Below, one piece after another: positions 25,204-33,884 of a stretch of 49,967 nucleotides of DNA (within the stretch, counting starts at the first letter, position 1; each line of letters begins with the position of its first letter). The notes under the pieces were generated by a model that saw only the letters and a list, made by a program, of their open reading frames with translations, did no database searches and had not been told where the DNA came from. Position numbers and translations under genes: made by a program. The stretch lies in NCBI RefSeq assembly GCF_003061025.1, contig NZ_QAIL01000136.1, forward strand, positions 1-49,967. The letters are read 5' to 3'. This stretch comes from Pedobacter sp. HMWF019. GTDB taxonomy: Bacteria > Bacteroidota > Bacteroidia > Sphingobacteriales > Sphingobacteriaceae.

Positions 25204-26847
25204 TTATTTTTTTAAGGAAGGTATGACTCTAATTAATACAACTCCCCTGGTCGGTACCATTGCGGTATACTCGCGCGCTGCAGTTCCAATATTTTTTTGA
25301 CGCCATATATCCCGTATGTTCATGCTTGAATCGGGCAGACCGGCTTCCTTCCATTTTACAGTGACTCTTTCCTGTGTTTCTCCTTTATTACATAAACCAA
25401 TAGCCCTGCTCCCATCTTCAAGTTCTTTAACAAGGACAAAAGTATTTTCCGTTTTAGAAACAACTGATGCGCATTTCCCAAGTAAATCCTGATCAACATC
25501 AATCACTTCAGCATTACAAAGAACATTCAGGCTGAAATCATTCAGCTTGGTCAGATCTCCGCTATAGAACAAGGGTGCGGCCAGCAATGCCCATAAAGAC
25601 ATAAAGGAGTATTGTTCTACCGGACTTAATCTGGTCAGTTCGGGGAGGCCCATTCCATTTGTGTTGCCGACATATCCAATCTGTATATAATCCGGGTCAC
25701 TCCAGGCCCCTGGCCTTGTCCATTTTCCATGTACAGCATTTTTAAGCGCGACTTCAAAGAACTGGTTAAGTTCCGGCCCAAGGTCAGCCCCCGTACGCCA
25801 GGAATTTCCGGCTTCGCTTCCCCAGACCCAAACATCATTTCTGCCATACTGACATAGGTTAAAAGAGATGTCACGGCTCTGGCTTTTAAGCATGTAACCC
25901 ATCTTAAGATACGGCGCCTTCATCAATTGATCCGAGGTAATTCCGGGAAGGCTATCCCTGATTTTTTTTTCCAGGTATTCATAAGAACAATAATCATATT
26001 TCAGGAAGTCAAAACCCCATTTTGCAAATTGCAGGGCATCTGCAGCCTCATGGCCATAGCTCCCGGTAAAGCCAGCACAGGTGGTTGGCCCTGGCGAAGT
26101 GTAAATTCCAGCTTTCAATCCTTTTCCATGAATGTAATTGGTTAGCGATCTCATGTCTGGAAAATAGGAATTAGGAAGTATGTTTCCGATGGCATCCCGT
26201 GCCCGGCCCACCCGACCGAGATCCTTGTGGTGCTGTGCATTCATCCAGCAGTCGTCAATATTAATATACTGATACCCAGCATCAGCCATACCACTGCTTA
26301 CCAGGTGATCGGCTGCCTCGCGCATCATTTGATCGGTGATGCGTTCATAATGAGCATACCAGTTGTTCCAGCCCATTGGCGGACTGAGATTGATCTGGTC
26401 TCCGCATTTAATCTCCAATATCCGGGTATCTTTGCCATAACGGCTCTTTCCTGAAAGTTTAACCCTGTAAGTTCCTTTTTTCTGGATCTGACCGGTAATG
26501 ATTCCGGTTTCTTTATGGATACGAAGTCCCTGTGGTAAGCCTCGCGCAGAAAAGCTGATCGGTCTTATACCAGTTGCAGGAATGCGGTAAAGGAAAGGAT
26601 GACCGGGACGGCAGCCGTAGATCTTTGGACCATTGATTTTAGGTACCGGGCCCGGTTTAGGTGTTAGGATCTCTGCTTCCTGACCTGCAGCTCCAATAGC
26701 TGCAGGTATTTTTGTTCCTTTAACATAGATCGTATCCTTCATTTTTGCTAAGGGTTCCTGTGCACTTGATCGCAAAGCGATTCCCGTAGAACAAAACAAA
26801 AGAAGGTAAAAGACAGGGAGGTAAGTTTTATGTTTGATCTTATTCAT
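25204..26847 (-). CDS. GH27 alpha-galactosidase
   Basis: Secreted enzyme of 547 residues (signal peptide about 1-29) expected to remove terminal alpha-linked galactose, or alpha-GalNAc as in related GH27 enzymes. A putative Ig-like (He_PIG) domain covers about 75-148. The GH27 barrel begins at PPMGWNNWYAHYERI (156-170). The nucleophile is D285 in FLKYDYC and the acid/base D355 in WRTGADL; a C-terminal beta-domain follows from about 460. The IDDCWM motif (197-202) is typical of the family. It lies in the PUL 2 operon between susD and the GH101-like gene. Confidence 0.93.
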   Translation of the reverse strand: MNKIKHKTYLPVFYLLLFCSTGIALRSSAQEPLAKMKDTIYVKGTKIPAAIGAAGQEAEILTPKPGPVPKINGPKIYGCRPGHPFLYRIPATGIRPISFSARGLPQGLRIHKETGIITGQIQKKGTYRVKLSGKSRYGKDTRILEIKCGDQINLSPPMGWNNWYAHYERITDQMMREAADHLVSSGMADAGYQYINIDDCWMNAQHHKDLGRVGRARDAIGNILPNSYFPDMRSLTNYIHGKGLKAGIYTSPGPTTCAGFTGSYGHEAADALQFAKWGFDFLKYDYCSYEYLEKKIRDSLPGITSDQLMKAPYLKMGYMLKSQSRDISFNLCQYGRNDVWVWGSEAGNSWRTGADLGPELNQFFEVALKNAVHGKWTRPGAWSDPDYIQIGYVGNTNGMGLPELTRLSPVEQYSFMSLWALLAAPLFYSGDLTKLNDFSLNVLCNAEVIDVDQDLLGKCASVVSKTENTFVLVKELEDGSRAIGLCNKGETQERVTVKWKEAGLPDSSMNIRDIWRQKNIGTAAREYTAMVPTRGVVLIRVIPSLKK

Positions 26848-26858
26848 GGTATTAAAAA

Positions 26859-28400
26859 TTAATAACCTGGGTTTTGACCTACATCAGCTCCATGGTTTCG
26901 GAAATAGTCGACCTCTGATTGTGGAAATGGCCAGAGATAGTTATTGGCTTGAAATACATATTTAGTCGGTGCTTGATCCAGTCCTACTGCATTGATCTTC
27001 TGATCGGCTATTTTCCACCTTTTCAAATCCATTAAGCGTTGTCCTTCAAAAGCAAATTCAATCCTTCTTTCATGCCGTATCTTTTCTCTGAGCCCAGACT
27101 GAGATTGTGCAGAAGGATCACTTTCTGCCGTTGGCATTCCGCTTCTTGACCTGACCAGGTCAATAGCCTTATAAACATCGGCACCAGGACCGGCTGCTTC
27201 ATTTTGTGCTTCTGCAAAAGTAAGCAGTACGTCTGCATACCGCAGGAGCACAACATCATTCTGACAATGACTGCCTAAATCTGTACTGTTTTTATCAGCA
27301 TCTATATATTTTCTAAGATTATACTTAAGTGGCGGGGTAAGTAAAGGAATTCTCGGACTCCAGTCAGGATAGCCTTCACCTCCAAAACCATAGGAAGAGC
27401 CAGGTACCATAATTGTCTGATTTAATCTTGGATCTCTTTTGTCGTATGGAGATGCCGGATTATACACCGCAGATTTTCCTATAGGCAAACCATCTGCTCC
27501 TTCATAATCATCTACCATATTTTGGAAAGGCAAAACACTCATCCACCAGCCATATCTGACGGCACTGTTGTTCTCAAAGTTTGGGCTGAGGTATTTTACT
27601 GAAAACATAATTTCAGTGTTATCTGTCCCCTGCCCTGCGTCCTGAAAAATTTTATCATACCGGGGATACAGATGAAATTTGTTGTTTTGAATAATAAGTT
27701 GTGCACTGGCAGCAGCATCAGCATACTTCTGGTTATAGAGTTGTATTTTAGCCTTGAGCAGTATTGCTGCCGCTTTTACAACATGTCCATCGGTATACAC
27801 AGCATCTGGAAGATATGAAATTGCCCAGTCCAGATCGCCAAGAATTTGCGTAACTACTGCTTCTTTAGAAGATTTTTTAATCAGGGGATCCGTTACAGAA
27901 TAAGGATGCAAAATTAAAGGAATACCACCATAAAACTCAGAGAGATGGAAATAATAAAAGGAACGCAAAAACAAAACTTCTGCTTTCCAACTGTTCTTCT
28001 GATCGGTAGATGAAGGCACTTTATCTACGTTGTCCAGAAAATAGTTGCAGGTAGCAATTTTACCATAGGTATCGTTATAAAGGTCAGCGACCAATCCACC
28101 GGTAGACGGACTAATTGGTCCTGTCATCGCACTTTTGGCATTTACAGCATTATTCCAGTCCCAGGCATTATCAGAATAGCAATCCCAAAGTGGGTAAGTA
28201 TCCATATTGAATCTGCTCCCGAGCAATGTATTATAGCAACCTGTAAGGGCCATTGTGGCATCTTTTTCTGTTTTCCAGAAAGTACCAGCAGACAAGGCAT
28301 CATGCGGACTAAGATCAAGAAAGTTTTTTTTACAGGAAGAAAGACCTGCTACAAGCAGCAGACATAATATATATATATTATAATTTATTTTTTTCATCAT
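26859..28400 (-). CDS. SusD/RagB-like glycan-binding lipoprotein (PUL 2)
   Basis: Outer-membrane lipoprotein of about 513 residues with a lipobox in AGLSSC-KKNFLDLSP. SusD family marks: SAGTFWKTEKDATMALTGCY near the N-terminus, SFYYFHLSEFYGGIPLI, LLRYADVLLTFAEAQNEA and the final YLWPFPQSEVDYF. It partners the adjacent SusC, 16 bases upstream, and would capture the PUL 2 glycan. The frame opens at a TTG (28403), but ATG codons at 28400 and 28397 are more likely starts. Confidence 0.95.
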   Translation of the reverse strand: MMKKINYNIYILCLLLVAGLSSCKKNFLDLSPHDALSAGTFWKTEKDATMALTGCYNTLLGSRFNMDTYPLWDCYSDNAWDWNNAVNAKSAMTGPISPSTGGLVADLYNDTYGKIATCNYFLDNVDKVPSSTDQKNSWKAEVLFLRSFYYFHLSEFYGGIPLILHPYSVTDPLIKKSSKEAVVTQILGDLDWAISYLPDAVYTDGHVVKAAAILLKAKIQLYNQKYADAAASAQLIIQNNKFHLYPRYDKIFQDAGQGTDNTEIMFSVKYLSPNFENNSAVRYGWWMSVLPFQNMVDDYEGADGLPIGKSAVYNPASPYDKRDPRLNQTIMVPGSSYGFGGEGYPDWSPRIPLLTPPLKYNLRKYIDADKNSTDLGSHCQNDVVLLRYADVLLTFAEAQNEAAGPGADVYKAIDLVRSRSGMPTAESDPSAQSQSGLREKIRHERRIEFAFEGQRLMDLKRWKIADQKINAVGLDQAPTKYVFQANNYLWPFPQSEVDYFRNHGADVGQNPGY

Positions 28401-28416
28401 CAATATTTTTAAAATG

Positions 28417-31400
28417 CTAAAACTGAATATTTAACCCGAATGTCAGTGAACGCATTAATGGATAAGTGTATGCCCCGCCATTAGACGGATTTTCCGGATC
28501 GCCAAACTCATACTTGGTGATCGTAAAAAGATTTTGTGCATTAAGAAAGACCCGTACTTTCTGCATAGCCGCGCGTCTGGTTAATGCCGCAGGTATAGTA
28601 TACCCAATGGTTATATTCTTTACCCTTAAATAAGAGACGTCTTTTAACCAGAAGGTACTCGCCTGCCTGGTAGATCCTCCATTTGGGCCATAATAATAAT
28701 CCATGATGGGCTTAACCGTGGAATGGTTCTCTGGTGTCCATGAATCCTGCCACCAGGTTAACGGAGCGGTGCCTCCTCCAAAAGGCATCAGAGTACTGTA
28801 TTCACCCGTAACTAAAGCTTTCCTGCCTTGTTCTCCTTGCAAAAAGAGAGAGAAGTCAAATCCTTTCCAATTGGCATAGATATTTAAGCCATAGTAATAG
28901 TTCGGATTAATTCCGTCAACATCAACCCGGTCATCGGCGTTTACCTTACCATCACCGTTTACATCTTTGATCTTCACATCGCCGGGATGTTCCACCCATG
29001 GGGTTTTTGGTCCGTTGTCGATCTCTGCCTGTGACTGGTAAATGCCATCTGCCTGATAAGTGAAATAACGGTTCATTTCATAACCTTCTTTCATAAAAGT
29101 ATTTCCATTATAGGCCGGTGCGCCGAAATTCCTTAATTTGTTTCTTTGTCTGGTAATATTGCCTTCAAGTCCGTAGGTAAGCTCACCAATTTTCCCCCTG
29201 TGTCCGATGATCAGCTCAATACCTTTATTGTCTACGATGCCCTGGTTAACATTTGGGCTGCCTGCTCCGGAATAAGCGGGAACCTGCTGTTGACGGAGGA
29301 TATCTGAAGTGGTTTTAATATAGTAGTCAAAAGACCCGTAAAGCTGGCCATGCTTTATACTGAAGTCCAGTCCGATATTTTTACTCGAAGTAGATTCCCA
29401 TTTTAACTTCTCATTGGCCAGGTTTCCAAGACGTACGCCGCCCTGATCGGCAAAGGGATAGTTAGCACCCGTTGAAAGAGTGGATTGGAACGGATAATTT
29501 CCATTTACATTATCATTTCCAAGTTTTCCATAGCTGGCACGAAGTTTAAGTTCATCAACCCAGGATACATTTTTGCTAAAAAAGGATTCCTGACTGATCC
29601 TCCAGCCAAGGGCTAAGGAAGGGAAATAAGCATATTTATAGGTAGGAGGAAACCGGGAACTTCCATCTCGCCTGACCGTTACATCCATAAGGTATTTACT
29701 TTTATAGTTCAGGTTAAATCTGCCAAACTGGGAACGAAGGGAGTAATCTGACTGAGAGGCTCCCGTACTCTGTCCGTCAGAAGGTGCAGCATTCAAGACA
29801 TCAAGTTCCTGAGAAGCAAATCCGCGACGATAGCCCTGCAAAGCTTTATCTACTGACTTTTCTTCGCTGGCACCGATTAAGACATCAAGATTTAAATCAT
29901 TAAAAAATGTCCTGGTATAGTTGAGGGTGGTATAAGCAGTATAATATTTTGAATCTCTGGAAGTTTGGGTAAGATCTATTGTCTGAACACCATTGGAATA
30001 TCCTTCTTTTGCACCAGTAATAAAGTTATAAATCGGAATGACTGGTGTTTGTGCTTTGACATCTGTTGTAACGGAACGCATGCCACCCTTAACTTCCCAG
30101 GTTAAATGATCAAGTATCCGGAGCTGAGTATAAGCTGTTGCATTAAGCAGAAAGCGGTTGGTCCACTGACCTCCATTCTCTGTAACTGCCAGGGGAGGTT
30201 TCTGTGGCCATTCTGCATTCCATGCTCTCCAGGCATAATGACCGGAACCGTCCAAAACATAGGGCGAATAAGTTGGTGCCTGGGCAAGTGTCGCCAGCAG
30301 TACATCGTTAACCCCATTATATGGCTCTTTTTCAGGATCTGAAACGCCGTTGAAGGAAACACCAAATTTGAACCTTTTGCTCACTTCGGAATCCATACTG
30401 AACATTCCCGTATATTTCTGGTAGTTGAAACCTTTTACAATGCCATCCTGGTTCCAGACGCCCATTCCTGCATGAAAATTGGTATTGCCGGTTCTCCCTC
30501 CTATAGAGAGCGTATTGTTAAATATATTGACCGGCTTAACCATAAAATCCCACCAGTTAAAACTGGGATAATTTATGCCTGGAGTATTTTTATACAGATC
30601 AATGGTATTCTGATCATAAGGTGTAGCCCCACCACCAGCATTTTGAATAGCTGTATTTTTCATGGTCATATAGTCTACAGAATTCCACACTCTTGCGGGC
30701 TGGTTAATAGCAGATTGATTCACATAACTGCTGTTGAATTCCACATTTAGCTTACTGTCTTTCGCTCCTGTCTTTGTAGTAACCAAGATAACTCCGTTTG
30801 CTCCCCTGGCACCATAAATAGCAGCTGATGCATCTTTTAATACCGTAACACTTTCGATAAAACTGGGATCTAATGTGGTTATATCTCCCACTACACCATT
30901 GATGAGTACTAAAGGTGTATTGGGAGAATTTTTGGCAAAAGAAGTTGGCCCTCGCAAGGTCACACTTATTTTTTCAACACCCGGCTGACCACTTCCCTGT
31001 GTAATACTTAAGCCTGGAACTTTGCCTTCTAAAGATTGTAAAGGATTGACCACAGAGCTGTTATCAATATCTTTTGCCTGAAGAGTAACTACAGCTCCTG
31101 TAATATTGGCCCTTTTCTGACTGTTATAGCCTACAACAACCAATTCCTGAAGCTTATCATTTGATGGACTAAGCACGATATTACTTAGGTCTTCACTTGC
31201 TTTGACCTCTCGGGTCTGATAACCGATAAAAGAGATCTGAAGTAAAGCATCTTCAGTAACGTTGCTCAATGTAAATTCTCCGTTGGCATTGGAGGAGGCT
31301 ACCTTATTGCCGTTTTTCACTTTAACAGAAGCCCCAGACAAAGGTTTTGAATTTTCATCTATGACTCTTCCTTTTACATCGATATTAAAAGGATTAGAAA

Positions 31401-31779
31401 AATGCTCCCTTTCAGTTTTTTCTTTCTGAAGAATTAATATAGACTGATCACGGATGAGAAAGGTCAAATCCTGCCCTTTCAATATTTCTTTCATAGCTTC
31501 TTCTAAAGTAGCATGATCAAGATGTACGCTAACTGGTTGCGCCTGCTTCAGTTGTTCCGATTTGTATAAGACAATAAAACCTGTCTGTCTCCTTACATCT
31601 GCTAACGTCTTTTTAAGACTGGAATTGCTCGTGCTCATGTTGATCCGCTGTGCCTTGGTAGAAGCACTAACCTGTAACAAAAAGGCCGTTAGGATGATGG
31701 TGGTTATTTTCATAATCCGCAGTAGTTGTCCTTGGGCATAAGCACAGGGCTTAGGGCCAAAGAAATCATAAAATTTCAT
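28417..31779 (-). CDS. SusC/RagA-like TonB-dependent transporter with STN domain (PUL 2)
   Basis: Outer-membrane importer of 1120 residues. A short leader (1-22) precedes a signal peptide from M23, cleaved near Q44. Then come STN (45-118), CarboxypepD_reg-like (133-208: VKGRVIDENSKPLSGASVKV), plug with ELVVVGYNSQKRANITGAVV, and a barrel ending in NIQF. It should import the oligosaccharides handled by GH27 and the GH101-like enzyme and signal to the FecR upstream. The start codon context is nearly identical to that of the PUL 1 susC over 33 bases, although the two proteins differ widely. Confidence 0.95.
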   Translation of the reverse strand: MKFYDFFGPKPCAYAQGQLLRIMKITTIILTAFLLQVSASTKAQRINMSTSNSSLKKTLADVRRQTGFIVLYKSEQLKQAQPVSVHLDHATLEEAMKEILKGQDLTFLIRDQSILILQKEKTEREHFSNPFNIDVKGRVIDENSKPLSGASVKVKNGNKVASSNANGEFTLSNVTEDALLQISFIGYQTREVKASEDLSNIVLSPSNDKLQELVVVGYNSQKRANITGAVVTLQAKDIDNSSVVNPLQSLEGKVPGLSITQGSGQPGVEKISVTLRGPTSFAKNSPNTPLVLINGVVGDITTLDPSFIESVTVLKDASAAIYGARGANGVILVTTKTGAKDSKLNVEFNSSYVNQSAINQPARVWNSVDYMTMKNTAIQNAGGGATPYDQNTIDLYKNTPGINYPSFNWWDFMVKPVNIFNNTLSIGGRTGNTNFHAGMGVWNQDGIVKGFNYQKYTGMFSMDSEVSKRFKFGVSFNGVSDPEKEPYNGVNDVLLATLAQAPTYSPYVLDGSGHYAWRAWNAEWPQKPPLAVTENGGQWTNRFLLNATAYTQLRILDHLTWEVKGGMRSVTTDVKAQTPVIPIYNFITGAKEGYSNGVQTIDLTQTSRDSKYYTAYTTLNYTRTFFNDLNLDVLIGASEEKSVDKALQGYRRGFASQELDVLNAAPSDGQSTGASQSDYSLRSQFGRFNLNYKSKYLMDVTVRRDGSSRFPPTYKYAYFPSLALGWRISQESFFSKNVSWVDELKLRASYGKLGNDNVNGNYPFQSTLSTGANYPFADQGGVRLGNLANEKLKWESTSSKNIGLDFSIKHGQLYGSFDYYIKTTSDILRQQQVPAYSGAGSPNVNQGIVDNKGIELIIGHRGKIGELTYGLEGNITRQRNKLRNFGAPAYNGNTFMKEGYEMNRYFTYQADGIYQSQAEIDNGPKTPWVEHPGDVKIKDVNGDGKVNADDRVDVDGINPNYYYGLNIYANWKGFDFSLFLQGEQGRKALVTGEYSTLMPFGGGTAPLTWWQDSWTPENHSTVKPIMDYYYGPNGGSTRQASTFWLKDVSYLRVKNITIGYTIPAALTRRAAMQKVRVFLNAQNLFTITKYEFGDPENPSNGGAYTYPLMRSLTFGLNIQF

Positions 31780-31799
31780 ATATTTGGTTGTTTTGGTTT
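31767..31799 (-). repeat. Conserved susC leader/start sequence, copy 2
   Basis: Second copy of the 33-base sequence at 21310-21342, one mismatch. It covers the start codon and first four codons (MKFY) of the PUL 2 susC and the A/C-rich leader, and holds the plus-strand motif TATATTTG at 31779-31786. Confidence 0.7.
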
Positions 31800-31922
31800 A
31801 GCTGCGGCAGCCTGGACCTCGAAAATCGGGCTATCGCGATATGGTTATTTTACATGTTTCCCTTTTAAGAGAATTGCAAATCAAAACATCAGCCGGGTAT
31901 GTGAATTACATTCCCGGTTTTT
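31793..31922 (+). ncRNA. Candidate cis-antisense RNA to the susC leader, PUL 2
   Basis: A plus-strand -7-like motif TATATTTG (31779-31786) overlaps the susC start. At 31893-31917 a hairpin (CCGGG/CCCGG plus ATGT/ACAT, 5-base loop, one mismatch) is followed directly by TTTTT on the plus strand. No plus-strand gene exists here, so a terminator in this orientation suggests an antisense transcript of about 130 bases opposite the susC 5' UTR, as for DonS-type RNAs. No -33 element was seen; the start site is inferred. Confidence 0.4.
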
Positions 31923-31954
31923 ATAAATTGACGTGCCGTTCAAAGTGTAGCTGT

Positions 31955-33100
31955 TTATTTCATGACATAAATCCTCCTTCCTTCAATCTTAAAATGAATG
32001 CCACCAAGAAGTTCAAGCTTTTCAAGAACTTTTGACACATTTTCATAACGGGATACTCCACCGCCGTACAACTGCTTCCTGTCCCCGCCCTGGTATTCTA
32101 TATCTACATCATACCATCTGGATATTCTACGCATAATGAGCTCAAGCGGCTCATCATTAAAAAGAAAAACTCCATTTTTCCAGGCAATCTCCTGTTCTGT
32201 ATCAGCTTCATGGACAACTAACCCATGGGTATCAAGAACAGCCTGCTGCCCTGGCTTCAGCAGAACAGGGTTTAACACGTTTTTTTTGTTTAGCGTATAA
32301 ACGGATACGGAACCTTCGACCAAAGTTGTTTTTACAGCCGGCTCTTCTATGTAAGCGTTAATATTGAAATGTGTACCCAATACCTCTACTTCCTGTGCCG
32401 GACTATGGACAATAAATGGATGTCTTTTGTCTTTAGCAACCTCAAAATAACCTTCTCCGGTCAATTCCACTCTTCTTTCCTTTGCGACACCAAAACACAC
32501 AGGATATCTAAAGACTGTCCCTGCATTGAGCCACACTTTGGTGCCGTCAGGCAAATTAACCTGGTACTGCCCTCCTCTTGGTGTTTCAATGGTATTGTAA
32601 AGTACGTTTTTCAAGTCAGAAGCTCGCCCGCCAATAGCCTCATAAACAAGTTGCCCATTTGCTTTTTTAATGATTTTGATGCCGGCCTCCTCTGCCACAG
32701 CACCACTTTTTCCATCTTCCAGTTGTATACGTTTACCGTTAGACAAAAGCAAACTGGCTTTATTACCAACTGGTTTGATGCCACTTTTTACTACCTGTTC
32801 TTTTAATGTAGGCCGGCTCGTTACCCTGAGGTGCCAATAATAACCAATGCTCAGACAAAGAATAACAATTGCAGCTCCCGCTATAATGCGTCGAAGGAGC
32901 ACCAAAGACTGTTTGCCGTGCATGTGCATGTGTAGAATCTTCCGGCTGTTAAAAAAGTCTTCCAGCAGGTCGCGGGCTTGCGGGAATTGGGTAGAGTCGC
33001 CTTGAGCTAAATACCAACTTTCTACATAGGCTTTTTCGTCATCATTTGCTTGACCGTTGTTGTATTTATCTAACAAGTTATGAATTTCATTCAGCTCCAT
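31955..33100 (-). CDS. FecR/DUF4974 anti-sigma factor (PUL 2)
   Basis: Anti-sigma regulator of 381 residues: cytoplasmic N-terminus (MELNEIHNLLDKYNNGQ...), membrane helix at about 70-88 (IIAGAAIVILCLSIGYYW), periplasmic FecR domain (NTIETPRGGQYQVNLPDGTKVWLN and VEVLGTHFNINAY) and C-terminal DUF4974 domain ending EGRRIYVMK. It holds the PUL 2 sigma factor inactive until SusC signals. It is similar in order and motifs to the other two FecR proteins here, which suggests descent of the three regulatory modules from a common form. Confidence 0.93.
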   Translation of the reverse strand: MELNEIHNLLDKYNNGQANDDEKAYVESWYLAQGDSTQFPQARDLLEDFFNSRKILHMHMHGKQSLVLLRRIIAGAAIVILCLSIGYYWHLRVTSRPTLKEQVVKSGIKPVGNKASLLLSNGKRIQLEDGKSGAVAEEAGIKIIKKANGQLVYEAIGGRASDLKNVLYNTIETPRGGQYQVNLPDGTKVWLNAGTVFRYPVCFGVAKERRVELTGEGYFEVAKDKRHPFIVHSPAQEVEVLGTHFNINAYIEEPAVKTTLVEGSVSVYTLNKKNVLNPVLLKPGQQAVLDTHGLVVHEADTEQEIAWKNGVFLFNDEPLELIMRRISRWYDVDIEYQGGDRKQLYGGGVSRYENVSKVLEKLELLGGIHFKIEGRRIYVMK

Positions 33101-33176
33101 GCTATGGGGATTTTTGGCATATATAGTCTAAAGACACGGCATGTTGCCTTAGGGGGTAGATCGTTTTAAAAAAAAC

Positions 33177-33746
33177 TTAGAACCAGATAAAAAAAACATA
33201 TGGACCGAGTTTTCCCCGCAATATTCGAAGCGCGTTACGCACCTGCGTACGAACCGTCAGAGGACTCAGATCGAGTTTATCTGCGATTTCGCTGTGACTA
33301 AGTTCCTGATTCCGACTCAATTCAAAAATAATGCGCATTTGCGGTGGCAGTGCAGCTATTTCCTTATCAATCAAAGCTCTAAGCTCTTTTTCCCGCAATT
33401 GTTCGTCGGTTATACTCGTACCTTGCTCTATGAAAGCCTGCATGGATTTGCTATATTTTCCTCTTACTTTTTGATTTCTGTGAAGGTTCAGAATTCTGTT
33501 ACGCACAGAAGCATACAGATACGCTGGTAAGCCTAAATGAAGTTCAATTTCATATTTATGGTCCCAAAGATAGGTAAAGAGCTCCTGCAAAATGTCTCGC
33601 ACCTCTTCTCTGTAAGGGAAACGTTTATAAGCGTGCATATATAAGATACTATAATAACGCGCATGGATTTCAGTAAGTGCAGCACCATCACCGGTTTTCA
33701 ATAACCTTGTAAGGTCCTGATCACTAAATTCCTTATAAACAGACAT
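33177..33746 (-). CDS. ECF RNA polymerase sigma-70 factor (PUL 2)
   Basis: Sigma factor of 189 residues with region 2 (YKRFPYREEVRDILQELFTYLWDHK around 40-65) and region 4 (LPPQMRIIFELSRNQELSHSE followed by IADKLDLSPLTVRTQVRNAL). It should activate PUL 2 once freed from FecR. The tail GPYVFFIWF is short and hydrophobic, as in the PUL 1 and PUL 3 sigma factors. A 63-base nested inverted repeat begins only nine bases upstream of its ATG, so expression of this regulator is probably itself controlled. Confidence 0.93.
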   Translation of the reverse strand: MSVYKEFSDQDLTRLLKTGDGAALTEIHARYYSILYMHAYKRFPYREEVRDILQELFTYLWDHKYEIELHLGLPAYLYASVRNRILNLHRNQKVRGKYSKSMQAFIEQGTSITDEQLREKELRALIDKEIAALPPQMRIIFELSRNQELSHSEIADKLDLSPLTVRTQVRNALRILRGKLGPYVFFIWF

Positions 33747-33755
33747 TTTCTTTAT

Positions 33756-33818
33756 CCTGAACTTAAATTTAAAATTAAGTTATCAATGATAACCAATAAT
33801 TTCAAATTTAAGTTCAGG
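33756..33818 (-). repeat. Nested inverted repeat upstream of the PUL 2 sigma gene
   Basis: Perfect 15-bp inverted repeat (33756-33770 and 33804-33818) enclosing a GTTATC/GATAAC palindrome (33779-33784 and 33788-33793). In the minus sense the distal arm contains TAAATTTG (33810-33803), a match to the -7 consensus TAnnTTTG, with a TTTG at a slightly short 15-base distance upstream. The element thus overlaps a likely promoter and the 5' UTR. It may be an operator or an RNA structure near the ribosome-binding region. Confidence 0.65.
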
Positions 33819-33884
33819 TATCAAACAAAAAAATACTCGAAGCTTCTTCAAAAGGATCTTTGTCCATTTTCGATGCCTGATTAT

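Noticed and set aside
31832..31841. Ten-base palindrome TATCGCGATA in the PUL 2 susC leader
   Set aside because: Short enough to be chance and not repeated in the other leaders, so not listed as an operator.
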